A stretch of DNA of 64,000 nt from Apostichopus japonicus (taxonomy: Eukaryota > Echinodermata > Holothuroidea > Aspidochirotida > Stichopodidae): the NCBI RefSeq assembly GCF_037975245.1, contig NC_092575.1, positions 18,809,841-18,873,840 on the forward strand, written 5' to 3'. This document shows positions 1 through 42,000 of this stretch, piece after piece; the stretch's first letter is position 1; every line of letters starts with the position of its first letter. The position numbers and the translations under genes are program-made. The notes below the pieces were generated by a model, which was given only the letters and a program-made list of their open reading frames with translations, had not been told where the DNA came from and ran no database searches.

Positions 1-17
1 ATGCATTATTCTCTTAC

Positions 18-29702
<29,685 letters not shown>

Positions 29703-30111
29703 TTTGCTCTATCTCCCAATTATGACATGTACGTCACAGAAAATTTCCTTTACTCGTACGCATATGAAGTTCCACGGAATTTTGCTAAGCAAGGTTCAAT
29801 CCATGAGCGATAGCATCTTTTATTCCGTGCGACAAGATGAATAGGCTAGTCATAACCATCATGTACAGTACGTTATTTACGTACATTATTTATTGTCGGA
29901 CCTAGCGCCTTTCATACTGTTCTGGAAAGTCTATCTCGAAAATGTTCCACGCCCTCAATTCGTCAAAATTTGGAGAGTTGGGGCTTTCCCTAACAAAATT
30001 TACCAGCGTATTAAGACCTGGAAAACATCATAGTTCGTTCGTTTGTTGTCTAATGATCTATTTTCAAACGTTTGATTTATACATAACATAACGGTTTTAT
30101 CCGTATTAACG
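29703..30111. promoter_or_regulatory. Probable bidirectional promoter, RABEP1 (minus) / INO80B (plus)
   Basis: Only 409 bp separate the two divergent start codons, so both 5' UTRs and core promoters must fit here unless undetected non-coding 5' exons exist. No clear TATA box was seen for either gene. A CRE-like half site (ACGTCA) lies at 29731-29736 just upstream of the RABEP1 ATG, and a TTACGTA palindrome lies near 29875-29881. Transcription start sites cannot be fixed from sequence alone. Confidence 0.6.
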
Positions 30112-30157
30112 ATGAAAACCAGGTCTAAAGAAGCTGCTCCGAGTCCGACGGTGACAG
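30112..30157 (+). CDS. INO80B: INO80B first coding exon (46 bp)
   Basis: The ATG at 30112 begins MKTRSKEAAPSPTVT and reaches a GTTTGT donor at 30158 in phase 1. The next exon starts after the acceptor AG at 31561-31562 with AA, so the junction codon is GAA. This fits the phase exactly and supplies the N terminus. The downstream exon's open frame reads upstream into intron, so its own first ATG (31511) lies before the splice acceptor and is rejected as the start. The donor is not the strongest, so confidence is moderate. Confidence 0.7.
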
Positions 30158-33100
30158 GTTTGTTAATCATACCAATCTTAATGATGGTCATAAAGCGCCA
30201 ACTTCCAATTTGTACAATTCAAGGGACACAATTATTTGGCCTACACTCAGTAGCCTAGGACTAGGAGGGTCGATTTGATTAAACAAAGGACTAGTTAAGC
30301 GAAACCTCGATAGCTTTTTCGGTCAAAATATCGAATCGTCAAAATAAACATCCCACGAAAATGAAAGCTGGTGTTTATAGCATATCCTGAAATTTGGATC
30401 CAAGATATAAACAAGATGATCCAAGATTGATTTTACAGACCATATTTTTATTAGTTAATAGCTCTGCATGATAAAATAAAAAAAAGGTTAGACCTTATGT
30501 TATCTTTTAACAATTTTGTCAGTGCCTTTGGATAGGAATGTGATGTAGCCTGGATGCCGTGCATTTATAGTAATGAACGAAGTCCTTTCAGAATTGTATA
30601 GAAAATCGAAAGAACCACTTCTTGATAGAAATATGGCCAAATGTTGTCTTATTCAAACAGAAGTTCCACTTTCCATAAAATTAATTTTTCTTTTTGTGGA
30701 TGACATCTAGAATTAATGCGGTGCCACTAATTGTTAGCAGAGGGTATTCACAGCTGCATTGTAATGTAAAAATGGATACCCTGGATAAAGAGCCTCACAG
30801 TTACATACCCTTTGTGGGTAGTTTTTTAAAGTCTTTCAGTTTTGTCAAGTTTCTGTGTTTCTCCTTTGTCTGCTCATGTCTTACACAAGTGTTAAAGGCA
30901 TTGAAGACTCGCCCCAAACCGCGTGCCGCCCTGTGAAAATGTTAACTTTACGTTGCTGGCAACATTTTTTTTCTTATTGCTACAAAATGCAGACAGTAAT
31001 GAAACGTGATACCTTGTTATCTTTTATCTGGACCTGAGATCAGGGAGTACTATTACAACTCCCAGCTGAGATGTCCATCGCCGCTATGTACACTGTGTTA
31101 TGGGTATTGACCGTAGCTGCATGTAGTGACTGAACGCTAGTGTCTAATTACCGACGGTAGCAAGCTGTGTGTGTATTTTCTGGGATCGATGGTGGTGTCT
31201 AACACTTCTGTTACACCTCAGTCGAAACTAAGTCAGATTACCTTCATGAGACGTTTCTTTGTGCGCGAGTCTTCACACCATTTAAATACTGTACCAAGGG
31301 CCTACAGAAGGAAAATAAGGTGGGGTTTAATGGCTTTGCCTGACATCTCATGATATGGTTTATAATGTGAGTAAAAAGTAAGAAACCAATAAAACCCACA
31401 AAACCAAGACTAAGTTAGTACATTCCATTCCAGCTATTTTTTATGGCCATGGGAAAGCAACTTAAAAAAAAGCTAGGTTACCAAGTAAACCAAAGGAAAC
31501 AAAGAAATGAATGAAAAAAGGAAATGTAGTTAAAGAAGGTTCCTTTAATCTTTTAATAACAGAACCTGCACCTGTGAAAAAGGATCCAGTTGTTGCTCCC
31601 CCAGTAACCCCTGCACCGGAAGAGTTAGAAGCCAGGGAGCCTGAACTGGCCGTTCTTAACAAGAAACCAAAGAAACATAAACATAAAAAGCACAAGAAGC
31701 GGAGAGATCTAATTTACCCATCTCATTTGACATCAACAAGTATAACAGAGCCGGACGGAGCTTTACCACACCTCAAACTAAAAATAAAACTTGGAGGGGA
31801 AACCTTTGCCACTAAGAGGTAAGATGGAACCATTCTAACAAAATGTAGTCCACTGGGTTTTGCCATTTTACAAGTTTTGTTAATTAAAATGAATGGCACA
31901 AGCCTGTGTAATAATCACCAACTAGACCAATTATAAGCGAATGAACAATGGAAAGCTGACGAGGGAAATTGTAAGAAAAATATGAAGATACCCGCAAGTA
32001 AAGAAATTGTTGGCTAGATTGGGATTTGAACCAGTGAGCTCAGGGTCATAACCTCTGTATTTTTATAACAAGAGCTATCCAATCCCTGCAAAGCTGCACT
32101 GGGATGGTGGGGTGCATGCTAATGCCACAGTATCTTACATGAGGAATTAGCAGGGATCACACACTTATTATATCTGATACAACCCAGCGAGGGACAGGAG
32201 ATGGATTTCAAGAGAAATATGGTAAACATGGCATCATTTATTAGGTATAGCATCGCATTTTAATTGAGCTATGAAAATAAAACCATATTGCTACACAAAT
32301 ACAAAGATACATTTGTATGCAAGAAACAGTGTTTTCAGTATTTTCTAAGTAATGAAGTGGATTTTGCTGTGATCTTTGTTCATGCTGTTGTTTTTTTCTT
32401 TTCTTTTGTAAATTTTTTTTTTTTTTACTTACATACATCTATAATACTAATTTCCTTCCTCAATCCTGTATTCATGTCTGCTCATACTTTGTGTAACATG
32501 CATGTCTTTCAGTGTATCGAGATCGTCCGTAACTGACGCTGTTCTCACAGAACAAGAACTCCATCTGAACGAAGAAGAGGATGAGGAAGATGACAAAGTG
32601 ATGGAGGAGGAGGGAGATGCATTTGAAGGAAACTTGGATCAGGGTAAATATTTTAGCCCAAGTTTGATTACTGCCTGTAGCCATGGTGTAGAGATATAGA
32701 TGAGACTGAGGACACTAAGGCTTCTACTGGATATTTCATCTATTCAATCGGTGAAAACTACAAAAAATATATATATAAATTCTCTATTAACGTACAAATA
32801 TATCACAAAATAATCAGTAAATAGCAAGCAGCACAGAACATACAAAGTAGCACATAAAGACTAGAAAATTCAATGCAAACCTCAAATATATTGAACAGTA
32901 GAAATGTAAGAAGAACATGCACAATATGCCCTTTTCTCTTTCTTGTTTTGTTTTTAAAGACTTTTCTAGTGTAGGGTTGAAAACAAGTTGAATAAAAACT
33001 GGTTATGTGGAATCATTTGAAGGGAAACTGTTTAATGGTGATGCATGTATTAGGTACACTTTGATCACTCCCCACCTCCTTCACCATCCTCCACCCCACC

Positions 33101-36100
33101 CCTTCATCTGCTTTCCGACTGTTATATTATGTCATCCTAATGAATCATTTCTCCCAGTGGTTGTATGTATAAAATATTTTCATGTCTAACTTCAACTGTG
33201 ATGCATTAAAGCAAGCTGAATCTTATGGTGTGTGCATTCAGGGCATATATGTGTGTACTGTACATACATGTGAAGATTCAAACAGTGTGGAATGAGTAAG
33301 ATGTCATTTTTAGTAGTGAATCGATTATTAACAAATGTTCTGAACTATAATGTAATATGTAGCCAGCCATCTCAGAATTTTTTTTTTAAATTTTTTGCTG
33401 GCTTCCATAAAACAATTTTTGATAAAATGTCTTTAAGTCGCAGAGGAGGAAGACTTGCCGATATTAGATGCAGAGATAGTTGACGAGGATGATGAGGAGG
33501 CGTGGTTGGAGGCTTTAGAGGCGGGGGAACTCAACGAACACGGAGAACTGAAGAAGGAGAAAGACGTTAACCTCCTCACTACGAGACAGGTAATCCAAAA
33601 TGTTTTGTGTATTTTTTTCTGTTTGTGGAAAGTTACTCCTGACTCCTGAGAGAGTTTAGGATATGTAAATCATTTGTTGGTCTATTTCTTTCACTATTTA
33701 AGGAAATTGTTGTTGCCAATGCTTTGCCACAGCAAAAGCTGCTTTATGATAGATGATTTCTTAACTGAAAATTAAAGTTGTTCAGTGTGATGAGTCTTTT
33801 AAAAAAAATTACTTTGCGGTATTGAAAGTTTGATTTCATGATTTCCTCACTTGTCAAAGATAGCTGTAGTTGCAATTTTACATAACAATACCTACAAACA
33901 ATACATACTTATACTTTATGATGAGTCTTGCAATCAGTTATATAAGCTCAGTGCTTTTATAGGATCCTGGGTTCGGTTAGGATGTTTGTGTCGGTGAAAC
34001 CCGGCATTTGAAAAGATGCACGAGTGTATAAAGAATAAAGCAAAAAAAAGGAGCACTATTAATATGTGGATAAAGTGTGGCCTTTTTGTATAGCATGTAA
34101 AAACAAATGGGAGGTTTCCATCTTTCAATATGACAAAGTTTCATTGCTGAACTTCATAATAGTGACATATCAGTCATCTACTGTGCCTGGTGTTATATTA
34201 TATCATTGTTAGGCTATCCGAAAGGTTAGCCTACATTCTTTCACTTGTATAGGTGGATGCAGGGAATTTATCAATGTTTACAATTTTATTAGCAATTTTT
34301 GATCTTTTTTTTCTCCTCGAATATACTGAGCTAGTTTGGCTCTCTTTACAGAAGAGTACTGTACATCTTTGCAAAGCCATATTTTCTTGTAATTCTATGC
34401 CAGATAAATTATTCACCACAAAGTATCTCTTGACATAAATTAAACAAGAGAAATCAATTTTCACTGTTAAAGATTTCATCAAAGGTAATGGAACTTAGTG
34501 TACTGGTGTGTTTCCTGGTTCCTAAGGAAACTTGCTTGTTGTACTACTTATTCATGATCAATGATGACAAGGTTAATAACTTTTACTTTCAGAAAGCCTT
34601 GCTTCAGATGAAGGCAGATCACCAAGAGCAACTGTGGGAGTTACCTCTCCCAGCGGAACCATCAGAGTTAACGGAGGAGATGATCCGAAAGAGAGCTGTT
34701 AGAGCCCAGAGGAGGCGGGACCAAGCTCAGAAAAAGGACCTGGAAAATAAAGTACTTTGAGACTGTTTTGTTGCTTTATTAAAGGGATTATTAAAATTGA
34801 GTGACTCCAAAATTTGCAAGTTATGCGAAAACATCCAGCAATGTTTCAAAAATTCAAAAAGACATTCTTATTGGTATCATATGCCAGTTTTTTATTTCGT
34901 TGGTGGAGAGATTGGGAATCCATGCAATGTTAATAAGTAATCGTATCAATCAACTTGTCCGTCTTATTAATTTGTTTCTTTTGTTTTCAATTAAAGTTTG
35001 CTTTTGAAGAAGATCCTGCTAGAATTGAAGCATCAGGCTCTCTCAATTTTTATACAATTACCCGTACAGGGTAATTGCAGCAGATTACCAGTTTGTTAAT
35101 GTTTTTTTTTCGTAACAAAGTTCTTAATCGGGTTTTTGAATCAATCAGATATACTGAGTGAAGTATTTTATGGCAAAGATTCTCAAAGCCTCTTGACTTT
35201 CTGGTTAAAATAGTTATTTACATTTTGTTACTGGATTGTGAAGAACTCGGTGTTCACAGTATCGTTGTATTAACACTGACAAAGCAAGGTAACTTTCCAG
35301 TGGCTGCATCTGTCTTGTTGTGACATTTAAAGAGAGCAAGATTTTTGCCAAGTCAACCAAATTACTTCCTGTTTAAAGTTGGGGGAAATACGTTTAACAA
35401 AAGTTCAACAATTACAGTCTTTTTTATGTTTTTGTGAACTATTTTAACTTGTGAATCGTCTTGCCGTGTTCCGATTATAGATAAGAATATTGAAATGTTC
35501 TGTTCAAGAAGAAATTGCAAAGTCAGTAAGCATGAAATAAATTTTGTGACATTTCTCTTTTTATTCTACAGAAACAAACAATAGAAAGACTTCTGAAGAA
35601 ACAAGAAGTGAAATCAAAGCTAAACAAGGTGAGAACATTTTGCAGGTTTCACCATCGTAAGATACACCTTTGATATTTCATCTTTCTCTTTCCATACTTT
35701 ATAAAACTTTGGAAGCTGTTTTGCTAATTGTTTTTAAATGGTTTCCCTTTCAAGCCAGCTCTCACCCTTCAGTAGATTCCCAGATATTCAGAAGTATTCA
35801 AGTAGACAATTAAATGAAATGAAATGTGAAAAGATGCCAAGATTGGAATAAAAGTCTTTCTTTCTGTATTTGTAAACAGATTGGAAAGCCCAGGAAGAAG
35901 ACCGAGGGTTCTCCACAGGTCCGCTACATTAACAGCTTAAATCATGGATATTCTTTATCGTATCCAGAAGGGTTAGAGTTTCCCATGTCTAAGAGTGCTA
36001 CAAAGTGAGTATTATGAAAACTTTTATACTTTTATTTTAATTTTATTTCACATGTAAAAAAAAAACACTGCTAAAGGTCTTTTCTACTTTTGACCATTTT

Positions 36101-36303
36101 GCAAAGCATTCTGAGAAAATGATTTTCCCTGACTGTATCATCTGATGATCTATTTTAGGACCCCACCACCCATGGCTATCCCATGTGGAGTAGAGGGCTG
36201 CAAGAACACTAAGAAGTATTCATGCTCCAAGACTGGAGTACCGTTGTGTAGCCTGGAATGTTACAAGAAAAACCAGAGACTGTCAGAAATACCTGCAATA
36301 TGA
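30112..36303 (+). CDS. INO80B: INO80 complex subunit B (PAPA-1 / HIT zinc finger), complete
   Basis: This is a subunit of the INO80 ATP-dependent chromatin-remodelling complex in the nucleus. Eight exons: 30112-30157, 31563-31818, 32513-32643, 33444-33589, 34593-34751, 35572-35628, 35880-36004, 36159-36303. All are phase-consistent and encode 354 aa, against about 356 aa in human. In order: a Lys/His-rich basic tract (residues about 52-63), LKLKIKLGG (86-94), an acidic stretch in exons 3-4, DDEEAWLEALEAGEL (the family's 'LDALEKGEL' block), the PAPA-1 region with LTEEMIRKRAVRAQRRR (about 219-235), VRYINS in exon 7, and a C-terminal HIT-type zinc finger with Cys316, 321, 329, 337 and 341 (CSLECYKKN end). 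Exon 5 uses a GTACTT donor at 34752. The gene shares its promoter region with RABEP1 and is tail-to-tail with RPAIN. Confidence 0.94.
30158..31562. other. INO80B: INO80B intron 1 (1.4 kb)
   Basis: It contains MITE copy E (30892-31285). The stretch 30158-30891 shows no recognisable element. Confidence 0.6.
30892..31285 (-). mobile_element. TTAA-flanked MITE, copy E (reverse orientation)
   Basis: This copy starts TTAAAGGCATTGAAGACTCGC and ends GCGCGAGTCTTCACACCATTTAA. It carries a short extra segment near 31040-31070 not seen in the other copies. It lies in INO80B intron 1, so copies D and E flank the shared promoter region on both sides in the same orientation. Confidence 0.86.
34995..35070 (+). 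mobile_element. Dispersed repeat, terminal fragment (copy 4)
   Basis: GCTTTTGAAGAAGATCCTGCTAGAATTGAAGCATCAGGC and the following ATACAATTACCCG are a diverged version of the same block, in INO80B intron 5. Confidence 0.5.
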
Positions 36304-37166
36304 GATGGCTGTCATGTTTGTCTTACTCTGTGAACCTTGGAGTATCTGACTGCAGTTAATGGCAAGTTCTGTTGCTGAATAATGGTGACGAACGATGTCA
36401 GGGGACACTGGCCAGGTGACTCAGACGCGAAAGACGGATAAACAGATTGAGGAGGAAATGTTCGACCGTGGAATCTTCTACAATTCAGCTGTAAACTGTT
36501 ATAGAGTGCGCTATCCATGATCATGTAAAGGGGGCTGGATCAGTGACAGTCTAGCGAGCATTAACGAATGCAGATTGAAACTATTGAGGGGTTTGCCTGA
36601 AACCACACAAAGAAAATGTCATGTTTATCTTTATAGGATTATTAGGTCACTTTAACCAATCTAGTAAATGATTCCTTTGAAATATTCCTCCATGTTGGTT
36701 TCCTTTGGCTTTGAACCAAGGTCTAAGTAGTCAAGTAAAATGATGGAGGTGAGCAATGACTTGTAGCAAGTCTGTACTTGTACATATTTTCTAGCACAGT
36801 TGTCTTAGGCCTTGTGCAGGAATATGTATTTTGATTTTTCTCATACTCTGCATATGATTTTGAAAATCTAGTGTAGATAAATGTAAAACAGTAATGAGTC
36901 TTACTCAAACTTTAAGAACCTTGAACTTTTACTGATACCAACTGAAGGAGGGTTGTTTCTTACTCCTGCTTTATGAAACAAATTGATGATTGATTTATTC
37001 GAGGATAGTCACAAGACTGGAAATGTAAATAACTTCATGTAAATTGTCATCAGTGCGGCGTTAATTAAGTAACTCTTTACACTTTACACTTTACAATTTC
37101 ATATTTATTTTTGTTGAAAGTGTTGTGTTTATTTGTCAAAGAAATAATAACCTCTATCTGGACGGT

Positions 37167-37172
37167 AATAAA
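37167..37172 (+). terminator. INO80B: Candidate polyadenylation signal for INO80B
   Basis: An AATAAA hexamer lies 864 bp after the INO80B stop codon and is followed by a GT/T-rich stretch. It is the clearest canonical signal found downstream of this gene. Transcript data would be needed to confirm its use. Confidence 0.4.
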
Positions 37173-37383
37173 AAAGAGAGAAAACAAAAGCTGTGCTCAG
37201 ATTTTTCTGTACCTGTTTTATTCATTCTATACAACACATCTTTTTGTTTCTACATACATATTTAACACTTTATGACAATAATACAACAAATATGGAAGCT
37301 AACAAAGATTTGAATGACTCAAACAAAAGGCACAATAAACTTAATATAATTAATGAAAGATTAGAAACAAAACAATAGAATAG

Positions 37384-37384
<1 letters not shown>

Positions 37385-37420
<36 letters not shown>
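37385..37420. repeat. (TA)n microsatellite
   Basis: A short TATA-type dinucleotide run downstream of INO80B. Confidence 0.9.
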
Positions 37421-38372
37421 GCAAATTAACTAAAGAAATCTTCAGGCCTGATAGATGTGACCTTGCATACACATTTCCATCCTGCCCCCTCTTTTTTTCC
37501 TGCAGGGGGAAGGGGTGATGGGAGGAGAAGCCAAGACCCCCTTGTATAATATTTTGGAGGTTGAGGGGATAACATTATGACATTAAAGGTCATCGGTTAT
37601 AAGCCTCAAAAGAGTTCTCAAAATTCTGTTGATGATATTTTTTTATTTGTTTCCTCTCTAAACTAGTTGCAGATATTGATGAGTCATTTATGATGCAATC
37701 CAATGTCTCAGTGAGTTCAAAGAAATTTGAGAATGAGCTGCCCAATATGTAACTTTCTAGCATATTTATTACAAAATACAGCCTAGATACGGCATTTTTG
37801 ACTGAAGCATTTTTGACTGAAGAGAAATTATAATCCAAATGCAACTAGCTATATTTCCATCAAAGCATAAGCCAAAGACCTCACCCCTCCCCCCAACAAC
37901 AACACCCAAATCGATCTTAACATTAATATCAAAACTTAACCCTTACTGAGAGAGTAACACTGAGCATTAAAACATGCTGGATAAGCTGTTCCTATCACAA
38001 AAGTAATATTTAAGCTTACAATAAAATCTATCAATAAAGTCAGCCCCAAGAGGGGAGTAACAGTTTTCTATCATTCTTGCATATTAAATAACTTGATTCA
38101 TTAATTAGACTTTCAGATGAAAAAAAAAAAAGAAGTTGGGCAGCTTGGTTATATGTTTGAATTGTTTTTCTTTTCTTTCCTCCTGACAAATCAATACGTG
38201 TTCATTACATTAAAAAAAAGTGTGTTAGATTCATTAATTAGCATTTCAAATGAAAACACAAAGATGGGCAGCTGGCTAAAATGTTTGAATTCTCTTTTTT
38301 TTTTGCCTCCTTACAAATCAATACGTGTTTACTACATTCAAATAAAGGAGTGTTAACTCAGTTAGTTCAGTA

Positions 38373-38600
38373 CGGAGTGTTAGCTCAATGGTTAACGCCG
38401 GTGCCTTTCAATCATAAGGTCCCGAGTTCCAGTCAATCCAAGATTAATGTATGTCGTCCAGTTACCACTATTCATAATCATGGATGTTAAGTATGAAACT
38501 AAGAGACTGACTTCGGTCAGCTTGCGGCTTTGATAAGCCAATGATGGCTTCTTCGCAAGTTCCTGCTTGCAAGAGGATCTAAAATACATACAAACATAAA
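38373..38600 (+). mobile_element. tRNA-derived SINE
   Basis: The A-box TAGCTCAATGG at about 38380-38391 and a B-box-like GAGTTCCAGTC at about 38424-38434 are spaced as in a tRNA. The body then runs far past tRNA length into a tail containing TTGATAAGCCAATGATGGCTTC and CTTGCAAGAGGATCT. The internal Pol III promoter plus unrelated body is the SINE layout. It is not a functional tRNA: the acceptor stem is not formed. It lies between INO80B and RPAIN. Confidence 0.7.
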
Positions 38601-38982
38601 GTGTGACTTTCTGGTAACAAGAACAATAGCATAGACACTTCTAGGTTCTTAGGACTCATCAAGAGTTCTGGCAAAAATTAGAGGAAACGGGAAAGGTATG
38701 TCTATTCTTTTTAGAAGCTTCCAACATGCAACTGAGATCAGCATGTAAAAAATCTGGTGACATATCAGCAACTTTCCAATAATTAGATCTGTTGTAGCCA
38801 ACCCCCCCCCCCCCCCCGGCCCTCAATTAGCCCAGCAGCTGAAATGAACACAGGATATCTGTTAAAGTTACACAGATCAGGAATTCTTCCTCAAAGCATC
38901 CCATACAGGATTTGTCTCCATGTTGTGGGCAAGAACAGGTTTCATCTGGCTGCCTGTAGCTGCTGACAAACATGAATGTCCT

Positions 38983-39012
38983 TCATATGATGATGTGCAT
39001 CACATCACATTT
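38983..39012 (-). CDS. RPAIN: RPAIN terminal exon (10 codons including stop)
   Basis: A 30-bp exon follows an acceptor with a T-rich tract on the minus strand and encodes KCDVMHIII and a TGA stop. It joins exon 6 in phase 0 to give CEKCD, matching the human ending CLACDTWAVIL in spacing and in the last Cys pair of the zinc-binding domain. It is easily missed by gene finders because of its size. Confidence 0.85.
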   Translation of the reverse strand, partial: KCDVMHIII

Positions 39013-42000
39013 CTGTTAAAAAATAGAAAACAAGCATAGAGAGATACATCAAATTTTTGTCAGAGTTTCTGTACAAATTGTTTGACTTCTTGTCAAAGCA
39101 GAGAGAGATGTTTTAAAACAATTAACATGTTTCAATAACATTAAAACATGAGTTTAAGCTTATAGTAGAGTAGTTAGTGTCTCTAAAAGACACATCTTAC
39201 TATTATTTACTACTAAAACCTTTGCAACTTTTAACAGGTAATATAAAGTGAAGTATAACGAAGCATTGCTTATTATTACTGAAAATCAGTGAAATATTGA
39301 CTGCTCTGTTTTTGCATTATGACAACATTTTGTGACATAATTTTCTGTCAGAGTAATGTCTATCATAGGAAAAGTAAATTCAAAACCTCCACAGGAATGC
39401 TTCCATACTTGTATTGCGACTGTACAACCATTATGGCTATTTTAGGAGATGTAGTAAGTTTAGAAATCATTAAATAGCCTCAGCCTGTAATAGAGACATG
39501 TAGAGTCATGTACGTACCTCACAACCCATGACAAGGTTCACACCTCCACCCATGTCAATTGGACAGAACTGTGGGACGTTGTTACAATGTCCTTCATGTT
39601 CATTCACAGCGTCCTCAAGTAGTTTCTTGACATTCTGTAATGTTAAACCATCTTGCTGTTGAAAATTGAAAGATGGAGAAAAAGCATGATGATGAATATA
39701 GAGATACTGTATGCAATCTGAAAAAGCAACACCACAAAAAACACACACATGGTCCAGATTCACTATTGAACCAGTTGCACATGGGCAAAGTATTTCTGAT
39801 GCAAAAGGACCCCCACAAATAGGGAATGCAAAAAGGGAAAAGTGACCTATTTGAAAAATTCCGCTGACTACCACTTCATATTACCCTCCTAATTACAGGG
39901 TATTGCAAACCAATACATCAATCAAGCGCTATGAATGAGAACTACACAAGCAACACTGCACCCTGCTACACAAACACTGTTTACCCACATAAATTCAGTG
40001 GGCACCTGGATAATAATGTAAACACAGCCTGCTTCATGGCCAACTGGGGGGAGGGGAGGGGCGTGGGGGTGTCGGGTTTCAAAAATTTACATTCTGCCAA
40101 GTATCGTCCTTACCTTTGTATCCACTCGCAGCCCACAAGAGCAAAAGAATATCCCTTTGTTTAACATCAGATGATTGCTGAAATTAGAAAACAGATTGAC
40201 AAAATCATCTCAAAGTTATGTTAGTCACATCACAATGGATTTCTAATTATATCAACAAAAAGTCACCACATGAAACAATTTTCCTAAAGAAAGAAATGAT
40301 AATAATAAATAAAAATCTGCAGATCTTATCACCTCTTCAGACTTGACTTAGATTTACCTTCATGCAGTGAATTAATGTAGAAGGGCTTGCTGTTTTAATT
40401 GAGATGAAAACAGGCATTCCATTGTCTTTTAGGATTTAATTTCAATTTTCAGTAGATTATACCTTATTCTTAACTTCACCCATTCTCCCCTCCATTCCTC
40501 CTCACTAATAAGATTCAGTTTGAAAACAGACCCTTGTATTAAAGTCAAGAATTGTAAAAAGTGAAATGCTTGGTATGAAGCTTGATTTCAAACAACATTT
40601 CCACTTGTTCTTATTAGAGTACCAGTTATGACAACATAGCTACCGATTATTCTGCTAAATTAAATTATTCTGGAATTGTGGTGCTTAGTTCTAACGCACC
40701 AAGGTTTGTATTCAACAAGAGAGAGTATGCTCATGTTGAGCCTCAGTGTATTTTGCAGACTGGCAGATTGGTAAAAAGTTATTCTCTTCAAACTGTGTTT
40801 TCTTTCTTTGTAATAATGATGTGGATAAAATAATACATAAATATACACTGCAAGAGTCACACTGTGTGACTGTGATTTATAACTAGATTTGGTGACTGTA
40901 CAGAGCTTCTTACCCTCTACACACGGGACAAATGACATCATCACTTGCGGATAAAGTCTCAGCAGACTTGTTGACCTGCTCTTGTTCCATTCTTAGATGA
41001 TGTTCTGCCTCAGCGATTAAAGCAGACTCTGTAACGAGATCAAAAGAAAGTGGGAGAAAAAAAAAAAACATCCGTGGTGTCTCTTTAAGATTGCTGAAAG
41101 AAAATATAAGCTTTAAGTCTGCCTCTTTAATGTGATTAAAGAAAGTAAAGAATGATGATGAACAGTCCATTTTAAAGAATTTTGTGTAAAGAGAGCCTAG
41201 AGGTCAAGAGTGAGGTCATCTAAGCAAGTACCTCATCCTTACAGTATTACACTTGGCTAAAGCATGGAAAATGCAATTATTCCACTAACGATTATCTTTC
41301 GATTATGTTTTTGTGCTGAGGATTATATTCATAAACATTGGTCCAATGGACAGAAAACTTGACAATAGCCTATGGATTTCATAGGCTCTTATAGGTTGTT
41401 CATAGAACAACTTGCATTTGTTTGTTACAAATTAACCTTGCAAATTGATTACTTAATATTTATTAGTAAATTACTAGTTTATATTGTAATTATTATTACC
41501 TTCCACCATTAGTTCAGCTTGCATGTCTTCCATCAGAGATATAATCTCTTCAAATTCATCAAACTCATCCTACAAAAAATTATGAAATGAAAGACACAAT
41601 CATAAGTGGATCCATAATTCATTCAGTTTTAATTAGAGTTAGAAATTCTTTGTAATCTAGCAACTTTCTCCTCATGCAACAGGGAATAATTTATCCAGTG
41701 TCCAATATTCACAACACAAAATGCTATAAAAAATGGTCAAAATTGCTATGCAAGTCCAAAGGTGTACAGTATAGCAGTCTTTAGGTACACTTGAATCACA
41801 GTATTTTGTAAGAGACAAACTTTAGAGGTCAAAACTTCTGAACCAACTTTTAACACTTAATTATTTCCTGTACAATACTTCAGGACAATGTCTGCTACCT
41901 TGGAGAAATACATGAACAACAAAAAATTAAATGCTTTCTATGATATGAGATATCAGGTTGAAGCAAGTTGGTCACTCATCCTCACACTTCAACACTCAGT

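Larger units (their letters stand above)
36304..38982. other. Convergent intergenic region INO80B / RPAIN
   Basis: It holds the INO80B 3' UTR (candidate AATAAA at 37167), a TTTATT on the plus strand near 37217 that could serve the RPAIN side, a TA microsatellite, a roughly 170-bp repeated motif around 38110-38350 (CAAATCAATACGTGTT twice) and the SINE at 38373-38600. No further gene was seen. Confidence 0.6.

Noticed and set aside
31511-31562. INO80B starting at the in-frame ATG at 31511
   Set aside because: A good acceptor (TTTTAATAACAG) ends at 31562 and the phase fits an upstream exon at 30112-30157; the ATG lies in the intron.
38373-38450. Functional tRNA gene
   Set aside because: A and B boxes are present but the acceptor stem does not pair and the sequence continues as a SINE body.
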